NCBI GenBank assembly: GCA_934444485.1
Contig: CAKSCN010000116.1
Span: 1-8,270, forward strand
Source of the DNA: an uncultured Eubacteriales bacterium
GTDB taxonomy: Bacteria > Bacillota > Clostridia > Oscillospirales > CAG-382
Direction: 5' to 3'
Length of the DNA: 8,270 nt
This document shows, in pieces, positions 1-5,850 of this stretch. Below the pieces are notes generated by a model that was not told the origin of the DNA, did not search any database, and was given only the letters and a program-made list of their open reading frames with translations. The first letter of the stretch is position 1, and each line of letters starts with the position of its first letter. A program made the translations under genes and the position numbers.

Positions 1-431
1 CCCTTTATTCTCACCGTAATGCCGTAATCCTTTGCGGCGATATTCTCGGGAAGCTTAACCGAAATCCAAAGAGTAAAGTGCGCATCGGGTTTCACTATAA
101 ACTTTCCGTCCTCTATCGGGTACATGACATCGGGGAAAAGTCCTGGCTTTGTCGTTATGTAGTGTTCGTCGTGACTGAAAGGATATGCCGGAAGCTCCGA
201 CGGTACGTTTTCGACACGGTACACGGTTACGTACTCCGCAAGCTCCGATTCGACCGATACCTCGGCACAAAAAGCGTTGTTCCATGCGCCCTCGCCGTCC
301 GAAAAATACGCAAGCTGGAACGAATACTCCTCGCCTCTCAAAGCCGTTCCGTGAGTGTACTCCTCTCCTTTCGGCTCTTCGGCGAGAAAGACCTTTTCAA
401 GGGAGGAAAGAAGCTTTGTTTTCAAAATCAT
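1..431 (-). CDS. GH123/DUF4091-like protein, N-terminal fragment (partial)
   Basis: The reading frame starts at an ATG whose complement is at 429-431 and stays open for 143 codons to the left edge, so the C-terminal part lies outside the window. The start reads MILKTKLLSSLEKVF, followed by ALRGEEYSFQLAY near residues 31-43, then a stretch ending KPGLFPDVMYPIEDG and TLWISVKLPE. Proteins with the DUF4091 domain (now grouped with glycoside hydrolase family 123) often begin this way, with an N-terminal beta-sandwich before a catalytic TIM barrel. The barrel and its acidic residues are not in view, so enzymatic activity cannot be judged. There is no signal peptide, which suggests a cytoplasmic protein. 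A purine-rich AGGCAGG lies just upstream as a plausible RBS. The gene is divergent from the GTPase at 608. No convincing promoter was found for it. Family assignment is moderately sure; the substrate is unknown. Confidence 0.6.
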   Translation of the reverse strand, partial: MILKTKLLSSLEKVFLAEEPKGEEYTHGTALRGEEYSFQLAYFSDGEGAWNNAFCAEVSVESELAEYVTVYRVENVPSELPAYPFSHDEHYITTKPGLFPDVMYPIEDGKFIVKPDAHFTLWISVKLPENIAAKDYGITVRIK

Positions 432-523
432 GGCGTTTACCTGCCTTTTCACAATTATGCGTTTACAGTTTACCACACAAAAGCGTTTGCGTATATACCT
501 TGGCGAACACAAATTCTTTGAAA

Positions 524-540
524 TCGGACACTCACTCCGA
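524..540. promoter_or_regulatory. Short inverted repeat upstream of the GTPase promoter
   Basis: TCGGA at 524-528 and TCCGA at 536-540 form a 5 bp inverted repeat with a 7-nt spacer. It ends 9 bp before the -35 box of the GTPase gene, in the 158 bp divergent region between two genes. It could be an operator half-site pair, but 5 bp arms arise easily by chance. The rest of 432-549 shows nothing else convincing. Confidence 0.2.
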
Positions 541-549
541 CAAAAGTGC

Positions 550-578
550 TTGACGTCAAAGAAATTTTGAGGTATAAT
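550..578 (+). promoter_or_regulatory. Sigma-A promoter of the Tet(M)-like GTPase gene
   Basis: TTGACG at 550-555 and TATAAT at 573-578 are separated by exactly 17 bp, a near-consensus vegetative promoter. Transcription should start near 585. This would leave about 23 nt of leader before the ATG at 608, too short for the leader-peptide attenuation known upstream of tet(M). Expression is therefore expected to be constitutive unless a protein binds nearby. Confidence 0.8.
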
Positions 579-592
579 GCAGACAGACGATG

Positions 593-598
593 AAAGGA
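593..598 (+). promoter_or_regulatory. RBS that selects the ATG at 608
   Basis: AAAGGA at 593-598 is 9 nt before the ATG at 608. An earlier in-frame ATG at 590 would sit only about 5 nt after the predicted transcription start and has no RBS. The 608 start also places the protein N-terminus next to the P-loop, as in the Tet(M) family. Confidence 0.75.
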
Positions 599-607
599 CG
601 GCGAATT

Positions 608-2593
608 ATGGGAAGAATAAAAAACACGGCGATTCTCGCACACGTTGACGCCGGAAAGACCACTGTTACCGAAAACCTTTTGTTCCGCTTCGGAAGCACA
701 AGAAAGGTCGGACGTGTTGACGACGGCACGGCTCACACCGACTACGACCCCATAGAAAAAGCCCGTGGAATATCGGTTTTTGCGTCCTCAACGGCTTTTG
801 AGTGCGGCGGCGTACGCATAAACATAATCGACACGCCGGGTCACACCGATTTTGCCGGAGAAACCGAGAGAAGCCTTATGGCGGCGGACGGGGCGGTGCT
901 TGTCGTATCGGCGGTCGAGGGAGTGGAGTCGTACACCGAAAGTCTTTGGCAGGCGGTTCGTGAAGGAAAGCTTCCGTGCATTGTATTCATAAACAAAGCA
1001 GACCGTGCAGGAAGCGACACGGCGTCCGTGATATCCGAGATTGAAAGTACCTTCGGCACAAGGACGATACTCTTCACAGAGGTCCCAGGCGAGGGTACAA
1101 AAAAGTGCAAAATCATGAAGCGTGCGTCTGCAAATGCGGAGCTTGCGGAAATACTCTCGGACTTCGACGACGGCATTCTCGAAGCTTTTCTCGACGGCAG
1201 AGAGATTCCGTTTGAAAGAATGCTTCCCGTACTCGCAAGGTGCATGAAAGACGGCAGTGTGACTCCGGTATTCTGCGGCAGTGCGCTTTATTCGGTGGGA
1301 ATCGACGAGCTTGCCGAGGGAATGGCGAAGCTCCTTCCGGACGCCGAGTGCGACGAAAGCGGTTCTCCGTCGGGCGTCATATACAAAATCGAACACGACA
1401 AAACCATGGGAAAGCTTGCGCACATAAGAATGTTCGGCGGCACGCTCAACGCACGTGACGAGGTGGAGTTACGGTCACCGGACGAAGCGGCGGACAAATC
1501 GGAAGAGGCGGACGAAACGGAAAAGCGCATCGGAAAAATATCGCAGATACGCCGTGCGGACGGAGAGAAGTTCTGTGACACGGGGCGTGTTTCGGCAGGC
1601 GACATTGCGGTGCTGTGCGGTCTTTCCGACGCAAAGGTTTCAGACATCATCGGCGACGCCGTTCCCGAGACGGTTCACTCGCTTGCGAATCCGTTTCTTC
1701 GTGTAAAGGCTGTGCCGAAGGACAAGTCAAAGCTCACCGCTCTTGCGGCGGCGTTAAAGGAGCTTTCGGACGAAGAGCCTTACATGAACAGCGAATGGGA
1801 AAAGACAGAGGGTGAGATAACCATCCGCATAACCGGCAAAATTCAGCTTGAGGTTCTGTCGCTCCTTCTGCGTGAGAGGTACGGACTCGAAGCCGATTTC
1901 ACGCCGCCGACGGTCATATACCGTGAAACGCCGATAAAAGCCGCCGAGGGATACGAGTGCTACACGATGCCGAAGCCATGCTGGGCGGTAGTGCGTCTAC
2001 TCATAGAGCCGACTCCGAGGGGAAGCGGAATATCCTACGACAGAGGAAACGTCCCCAACAACAAGCTTTTCTACAAATATCAGGAACACATACGCCGTTC
2101 GGTATTCGAGAGTGCGCACCAAGGCATACACGGCTGGGAGGTAACGGACTTTCGTGCGACTCTTCTTGACGGTGAACACCACACAATTCACACTCACCCT
2201 CTTGATTTCTTCCTTGCGACTCCGATAGCTTTCCTGCGCGGGTTGACGAACTGCGGTTCACGTCTTCTCGAACCGACTCTCAAGGTGAGGTTCACCGCTC
2301 CCGAGGAGTACATGAGCAAAATTATCGGAGACGTAACCGTCATGAGAGGTGAATTCGATTCTCCTGTCATCGCCGGCGGAAAATGCTGCGTCGAAGCGAT
2401 AATACCGGCGTCGGAGTGCATGGACTACCCGGTGAAATTTGCGTCGATGACCTCCGGAAAGGGGCGGCTTCGCTCATCGTTTTACGGCTACCGTGACTGC
2501 CCGGACGGCATAGGAAACGACACGCCGTACAGAGGCGTCTGCCCTCTCGACAGAGCGAAGTGGATTCTCTACAAAAGAGGAGCGATACAGTGA
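608..2593 (+). CDS. Tet(M)/EF-G-like translational GTPase (661 aa)
   Basis: This is a ribosome-binding translation-factor GTPase. Using the ATG at 608, the P-loop AHVDAGKT is at residues 11-18, the switch I motif RGISV at 53-57, DTPGH at 75-79, NKAD at 129-132 and GSA at 224-226. EF-G-like domains II to V follow, including LEVLSLLLRERYGLEADF near 414-431 and YRETPIK near 438-444. The closest named group is the Tet(M)/Tet(O)/Tet(W) ribosomal protection family, usually about 640 aa. A charged acidic insertion near 290-308 accounts for much of the extra length. The C-terminus ends in the family's helix (PLDRAKWILYKRG). Two oddities: switch I has Ser56 where EF-Tu, EF-G and Tet(M) have Thr, and the domain IV tip (521-534) reads DGEHHTIHTHPLDF instead of Tet(M)'s YYSPVSTPADF. 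The gene is monocistronic, behind a strong promoter. Tetracycline resistance is possible but not supported by the tip; a general ribosome-rescue or back-translocation-like role is equally open. Confidence 0.9.
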   Translation: MGRIKNTAILAHVDAGKTTVTENLLFRFGSTRKVGRVDDGTAHTDYDPIEKARGISVFASSTAFECGGVRINIIDTPGHTDFAGETERSLMAADGAVLVVSAVEGVESYTESLWQAVREGKLPCIVFINKADRAGSDTASVISEIESTFGTRTILFTEVPGEGTKKCKIMKRASANAELAEILSDFDDGILEAFLDGREIPFERMLPVLARCMKDGSVTPVFCGSALYSVGIDELAEGMAKLLPDAECDESGSPSGVIYKIEHDKTMGKLAHIRMFGGTLNARDEVELRSPDEAADKSEEADETEKRIGKISQIRRADGEKFCDTGRVSAGDIAVLCGLSDAKVSDIIGDAVPETVHSLANPFLRVKAVPKDKSKLTALAAALKELSDEEPYMNSEWEKTEGEITIRITGKIQLEVLSLLLRERYGLEADFTPPTVIYRETPIKAAEGYECYTMPKPCWAVVRLLIEPTPRGSGISYDRGNVPNNKLFYKYQEHIRRSVFESAHQGIHGWEVTDFRATLLDGEHHTIHTHPLDFFLATPIAFLRGLTNCGSRLLEPTLKVRFTAPEEYMSKIIGDVTVMRGEFDSPVIAGGKCCVEAIIPASECMDYPVKFASMTSGKGRLRSSFYGYRDCPDGIGNDTPYRGVCPLDRAKWILYKRGAIQ

Positions 2594-2597
2594 AATT

Positions 2598-2625
2598 GAG
2601 AATGGAGAGTGGAAAATGGAGAATT
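2598..2625 (+). repeat. Purine-rich GAGAATGGAGA-type repeat, unit 1
   Basis: Five bases after the GTPase stop codon the top strand becomes almost pure purine, with the imperfect unit GAGAATGGA repeated about three times up to GAATT. A related tract is at 2765-2785 in front of the second copy of the larger duplication. Intergenic tracts of this kind are often dispersed repeats in Clostridia genomes, but dispersal cannot be seen from one window. Confidence 0.55.
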
Positions 2626-2754
2626 GATGTTGGATTTTTCGCTTCTCTTCACCTTACGGCACAAGGCTCATGTTCCTCTCTCGCACCGCAATTTACAGCC
2701 CCTCTTTCTCGAGGCGTTCGACAAATTCCCCACTAAGTACCTCAAAAGGCTGTT
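2611..2754 (+). repeat. Tandem direct repeat, copy 1 (decayed)
   Basis: This stretch matches 2771-2916 at an offset of 160-162 bp. The best-kept parts are the block starting TGGATTTTTCGCTTCTCTTC (2631 in this copy, 2791 in the other) and 38 identical bases at 2692-2729 against 2853-2890. The middle (about 2660-2690) and the far end have diverged, with 1-nt length differences. Together with copy 2 it fills the whole gap between the convergent GTPase and glycyl radical enzyme genes. Confidence 0.85.
2693..2754 (-). pseudogene. Remnant of a glycyl radical enzyme 3' end
   Basis: On the minus strand this copies the last 20 or so codons and stop of the gene ending at 2854. The final dozen codons and the stop match the real gene base for base. 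The more distal part is diverged and 1 nt shorter, which shifts the frame, and the sequence upstream (to the right) no longer matches any coding region. It cannot encode a protein of its own. It is either a local duplication of the gene tail or what is left of a second tandem copy of the gene after deletion. Confidence 0.75.
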
Positions 2755-2770
2755 ATTGTAATTTGAGAGT

Positions 2771-2916
2771 TGAGAATGGAGAATTTGTGTTGGATTTTTC
2801 GCTTCTCTTCACCTTTACGGCACAAGGTTCACGCTCTTTTCTCACGCCGCATTTTACAGCCCCTCTTTCTCGAGGCGTTCGACAAATTCCTCCCGTGAGC
2901 GTCTTGAAAGGCTGTT
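2771..2916 (+). repeat. Tandem direct repeat, copy 2 (overlaps the real gene end)
   Basis: This copy spans about 80 bp of intergenic DNA plus the last 63 bp of the glycyl radical enzyme gene (to about 2916). The encoded tail agrees with what the enzyme family has after the glycyl radical motif, so this is probably the ancestral copy and 2611-2754 the duplicate. No clear intrinsic terminator was found for either convergent gene in 2594-2853. Confidence 0.8.
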
Positions 2917-4926
2917 GAAGTACACACTGTAGCCGCCGACTCTCACAACAAGCTTGGGATAAAGCTCGGGATTATCGAGTGCTTTTCTCAGCTTTGCCGA
3001 CGAAACCGAGTTCACCTGAAACTGTATTCCGCCGCCCTCGAGGTAAACCGCAATCAAAGTCTCAATTGCCTTCTTGCGGTTTTTCACCGTATCCGGGGCA
3101 AAGCTTACGTCGATAGGCTGACCGCCGAAGAACGAGTACTGCGGAAGCTTTGCGCAGGACAGGAGCATAGAGGTCGGAGAAACGGCACGGACGCTGTTTG
3201 AAGGACCTGCGTTTTTGGCGAAAGGCTCTCCGTCAAGGCGTCCGTCAAAGCCGGCGCACCATTTTTCACCGTAAGCGACGTTTGTATCGAGCGTATGAAG
3301 CGACGGAGAGAATATGCGGCTGCCCTCGGGGACTTTGGCGTTGCGGCTTCGTATCACTCTTTGGAGTATGTCGGCAACTTTCACGGCGTATTCGTCGGAG
3401 TTATCGTCACGTCCGAATTTTCCGCACGAAAGCACGTCACGGTGCAGCTCGTCAAAGCCCTCGTAATTCGCCGCAACCGCCGCCGCAAGCTCCGAAACGG
3501 TGTACTTTCCCTTTTTGAAAACCAGCTCGTCAACCGCCGCAATACCGTCGGCGGCATTTATCATTCCCATGCACTCTATCGTTGCGTTGTGATACACTGC
3601 ACCTGATATACGGTCGCAGTGCTTTTTTATGCAGTTTTTCGTAAGCATGGACAAAAACGGGTCGGGGTAAGTGCGCTCAACCTCGGCGGCTCTTGCGTCA
3701 TACGCATCGGCGCATATTCCGAACATATAATCCGCCGCCTTTTCAAACATTGTCCAAAGCTCGTCAAGACTGTGTACAGCCGATATTCCGGGGACGGTAA
3801 AATCCTTTTTCAGAAGCTTTCCCTCACAAAGAGCGGCCTCTAAAATTGCGGGAATTGTCATGACGCATCCCCACATACTGTTAAACTCTTCGCCGGCAAC
3901 ACTTATTCCCATGCAGCTGTTATTTGAGAAGTTCTCCGCTTTCTCAGGTGAAAGTCCCTTTTCGCAAAGCGTGCGCACACACGCCTCCCTGCCGTAAAAC
4001 GTCGGTTGCCCCATGGAGAAAAGCTCTTCGTCGATAAGAGTGTTCCACACCTCATGCGGCGTGTCATGGGAAACGACTGCTCCGAGAATAGGCGCCGGCA
4101 TTGCAAATTCCTTTTGGCACTCTATGACAAGTTTCGACAGCTCGTTATATCCGTCATGACCGACGTTCAAGAGGCACGCACCGTCGGAATAGCTGTTGAG
4201 AATCTCCCAGAGGTTGCGGAGTATCGCCTTTATTTCGTCTTTTGTCATGCCGTCCGCAACGGCTTTTTCGTAGTACGGAAGCACATATTCGTCAAATCTT
4301 CCGAGGGAAATACTGTACCACGCATTTTCGATAAGAGGAAGCAAAAAGTGGATTATCCACACCGCCTGAACCGCTTCTCTGAAACTCTCCGCCGGTTTAT
4401 ACGGCACTTTCCCGACTGCGGTGCGTATTTCAAGGAGAGTTTTCCGCCTTTCCTCCGTACAGTGCTTCAGTTTTTCGTCTGCCACGGCACACATTCTGTC
4501 ACTAAAACGCTTCACACACTTTACCGTGTCCTTCATGGCAAGAAGATACTCGTTTTCGGGCGACGCCGCAAGCTCACCGTACACTTCCTTTTCGTAGTGT
4601 TCGAGTCCGAGTCTCAATATCTCGCCGTAATCGGCAAGTGTGTGTCCCCTATCGACCGTCACGACGCTTCCGAACTTTTGCGGACGCTCAATAACGGCAC
4701 GTGTTTTGTCGTCGGTGCGGCAATTGTCAAAGCTTTTGAATTTCCGATTTTCGCCGTCGAAACGGAACCAACCGAAGATTTCGTCGTGCTCCCTCATTTC
4801 AAGCGTCAGCAGTTCGATTTCCGCATCAAACATCTCAACCGTGCGGCGAACCGGCGAAAGTGAGTTCAGCCTTTCAAAGTACTCGTCTCTCACATATCTG
4901 TCAATGGCATAATCGCAAAGTATCAT
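2854..4926 (-). CDS. Glycyl radical enzyme, pyruvate formate-lyase-like (690 aa)
   Basis: This is a pyruvate formate-lyase (PFL) superfamily member, an oxygen-sensitive cytoplasmic enzyme using a backbone glycyl radical and a thiyl radical. The C-terminal glycyl loop is VRVGGYS at 661-667, with Gly665 as the expected radical site. The thiyl Cys is best placed at Cys338 in NNSCMGISVAGEE. Other family landmarks are GHTLADYGEILRLGL (94-108), PAESFREAVQAVW (178-190), ISLGRFDEYVLPYY (206-219) and EGGGIQFQVNSVS (630-642). At 690 aa it is shorter than usual (about 750-900), mainly before residue 94. The usual GCVE around the thiyl Cys is SCMG here, so the Glu used as base by GCVE dehydratases and lyases is absent. 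There is one Cys, unlike the Cys pair of true PFL. GGAGG lies 9 nt before the ATG. It follows the IclR gene by 28 bp, so the two are probably cotranscribed. No radical SAM activase is in the window. Family assignment is sure; the substrate is unknown. Confidence 0.92.
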   Translation of the reverse strand: MILCDYAIDRYVRDEYFERLNSLSPVRRTVEMFDAEIELLTLEMREHDEIFGWFRFDGENRKFKSFDNCRTDDKTRAVIERPQKFGSVVTVDRGHTLADYGEILRLGLEHYEKEVYGELAASPENEYLLAMKDTVKCVKRFSDRMCAVADEKLKHCTEERRKTLLEIRTAVGKVPYKPAESFREAVQAVWIIHFLLPLIENAWYSISLGRFDEYVLPYYEKAVADGMTKDEIKAILRNLWEILNSYSDGACLLNVGHDGYNELSKLVIECQKEFAMPAPILGAVVSHDTPHEVWNTLIDEELFSMGQPTFYGREACVRTLCEKGLSPEKAENFSNNSCMGISVAGEEFNSMWGCVMTIPAILEAALCEGKLLKKDFTVPGISAVHSLDELWTMFEKAADYMFGICADAYDARAAEVERTYPDPFLSMLTKNCIKKHCDRISGAVYHNATIECMGMINAADGIAAVDELVFKKGKYTVSELAAAVAANYEGFDELHRDVLSCGKFGRDDNSDEYAVKVADILQRVIRSRNAKVPEGSRIFSPSLHTLDTNVAYGEKWCAGFDGRLDGEPFAKNAGPSNSVRAVSPTSMLLSCAKLPQYSFFGGQPIDVSFAPDTVKNRKKAIETLIAVYLEGGGIQFQVNSVSSAKLRKALDNPELYPKLVVRVGGYSVYFNSLSRRSREEFVERLEKEGL

Positions 4927-4935
4927 AATACAAAT

Positions 4936-4940
4936 CCTCC
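4936..4940 (-). promoter_or_regulatory. RBS of the glycyl radical enzyme gene
   Basis: GGAGG on the minus strand, 9 nt before the ATG at 4926, lies in the 28 bp between the IclR stop and this start. It is strong, so the enzyme can be made at a high level from the shared transcript, and it fixes the start of the unusually short N-terminus. Confidence 0.8.
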
Positions 4941-4954
4941 GTAAAATCCGACGT

Positions 4955-5722
4955 TCAGTCTTCGGTGCAAAAGCCGAGAACCGCCGATATTCTCTTTGCC
5001 GTTTCGGCGACGGCAGGCGCTTTTTCCCTTACAAGCGACTCTTTATCGTCGTAAATTGTGAGCGTTGAAATGCCGACCGCCGCAACCGCCTTTCCGGATG
5101 AATCGAACACAGGCGACGCCGCACAGATTATTCCTCCGGCAAACTCTTCAAGGTCGAGTGCAAATCCGCACTTTCTTATTTCTTCGGCTTGCTCCTTGAA
5201 AGTCTCGCACGATGTCACGGTGTTTTTGGTGCGGCGTTCGACCCCGGTGCGGAAGTATTCGTCAATGTCATTTTCTTCTCCGAACGCAAGAAGCGCTTTT
5301 CCGGGTGCCGAACATCCGAGAGGATATTCTCCGCCGACACGTCCGTTCACCCTCACCTCTTTTGAGGAGTCGAGGTGTATAAGGTAGAGTACGTTTCCGC
5401 CGTTCTTCACGCCGAGATAGACCGCATCTCCGAATTTTTCGTGAAGCTCCGAAAGGCACGGCATTGCCGCACTCACAAGCATATTCTCCGAAAGGCTCTC
5501 GGAAAGTATCGAGAACGGACGCCGTGTAAGGCGGTACTTTTTGCGTTCCGTGTCGCACATATAGCACCATTCATGCTCGGTGAGTGACTCAAGTATGCGT
5601 GAAACCGCATTTTTGTTTATGCCGAGGGCGTTGCTTATATCCGCAATCCCCACTCCCGTATTCTTCCTTGCAATGTATTCAATAATTTCAAGTGCGTAAT
5701 CCGCCGCCGGTGCTTTTGACAT
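4955..5722 (-). CDS. IclR-family transcriptional regulator (255 aa)
   Basis: The protein has the IclR layout: an N-terminal winged helix-turn-helix (about residues 1-65, with recognition helix NKNAVSRILESL at 36-47) joined to a GAF-like effector domain. Family signatures in the second domain are PLGCSAPGKALLAF at 134-147 and GGIICAASPVFD near 196-207 followed by AAVGIS. The length is typical. IclR proteins bind DNA as dimers or tetramers and sense small organic acids or aromatic or sugar-derived ligands. It lies just upstream of the glycyl radical enzyme gene on the same strand, behind a strong promoter, so it most likely controls that gene and itself. A GAGG RBS is 6 nt before the ATG. The ligand cannot be read from the sequence, but it is a natural proxy for the enzyme's substrate. 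Confidence 0.95.
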   Translation of the reverse strand: MSKAPAADYALEIIEYIARKNTGVGIADISNALGINKNAVSRILESLTEHEWCYMCDTERKKYRLTRRPFSILSESLSENMLVSAAMPCLSELHEKFGDAVYLGVKNGGNVLYLIHLDSSKEVRVNGRVGGEYPLGCSAPGKALLAFGEENDIDEYFRTGVERRTKNTVTSCETFKEQAEEIRKCGFALDLEEFAGGIICAASPVFDSSGKAVAAVGISTLTIYDDKESLVREKAPAVAETAKRISAVLGFCTED

Positions 5723-5728
5723 ATCATA

Positions 5729-5755
5729 CCTCGTTATATTTTTATTACTTCGTTA
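5729..5755 (-). promoter_or_regulatory. Direct repeats over the IclR start site and RBS (candidate operator)
   Basis: On the minus strand TAACGAAG (complement of 5748-5755) and TAACGAGG (complement of 5729-5736) lie in the same orientation 19 bp apart, about two helical turns. The first covers the predicted transcription start near 5751 and the second covers the RBS. That suits autorepression by the IclR protein. IclR sites are more often palindromic, and part of the second copy is simply the RBS, so this is only a candidate. Confidence 0.35.
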
Positions 5756-5757
5756 CA

Positions 5758-5786
5758 AGTATATCACAGAAACTCCTATTTGTCAA
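5758..5786 (-). promoter_or_regulatory. Promoter of the IclR-glycyl radical enzyme operon
   Basis: On the minus strand TTGACA (complement of 5781-5786) and TATACT (complement of 5758-5763) are 17 bp apart. TGA directly before the -10 adds an extended -10 element. Transcription should start near 5751, with a leader of about 29 nt to the ATG at 5722. It is strong by sequence, which suggests that the operon is controlled by repression. Confidence 0.85.
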
Positions 5787-5789
5787 TAC

Positions 5790-5829
5790 AAAAAAAGACA
5801 GCGGTTCGGTATTTTTCCGTTCCGCCGTC
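5790..5829 (-). terminator. Intrinsic terminator of the smsC-smsB operon
   Basis: On the minus strand GACGGCGGAACGG (complement of 5817-5829) and CCGAACCGCTGTC (complement of 5797-5809) pair around a 7-nt loop, with one G-U pair and a small AA/AA internal loop. Seven U residues (5790-5796) follow at once. It begins 21 bp after the smsB stop. On the plus strand the U tract is missing, so it works in one direction only. The T tract ends 3 bp before the -35 box of the next operon. Confidence 0.88.
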
Positions 5830-5850
5830 AAATTTACTGTTATCTTGCCG

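Noticed and set aside
432..500. Promoter for the GH123-like gene on the minus strand
   Set aside because: CATAAT and TATATA are present, but no -35 box lies at 16-18 bp from either, so no call is made.
590..607. Earlier ATG at 590 as the GTPase start
   Set aside because: It would leave about 5 nt of leader after the predicted transcription start, has no RBS, and adds residues that the Tet(M) family lacks.
788..1423. Open frame of 211 codons on the minus strand
   Set aside because: It is a shadow of the GTPase domain; the G1, G3 and G4 motifs on the plus strand settle the coding strand.
2611..2916. CRISPR array or insertion sequence
   Set aside because: There are only two copies of about 145 bp, with no short regular spacers, no terminal inverted repeats and no transposase.
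2670..2918. Small open frame on the plus strand across the duplicated region
   Set aside because: Both halves encode the same repeat in different contexts and overlap the real gene end on the other strand. There is no RBS, so this is repeat-derived chance.
4006..4863. Long open frame of 285 codons on the plus strand
   Set aside because: It lies opposite the glycyl radical enzyme gene, which has clear family motifs. The antisense frame has no RBS and no recognisable domain, and its openness follows from the codon bias of the real gene.
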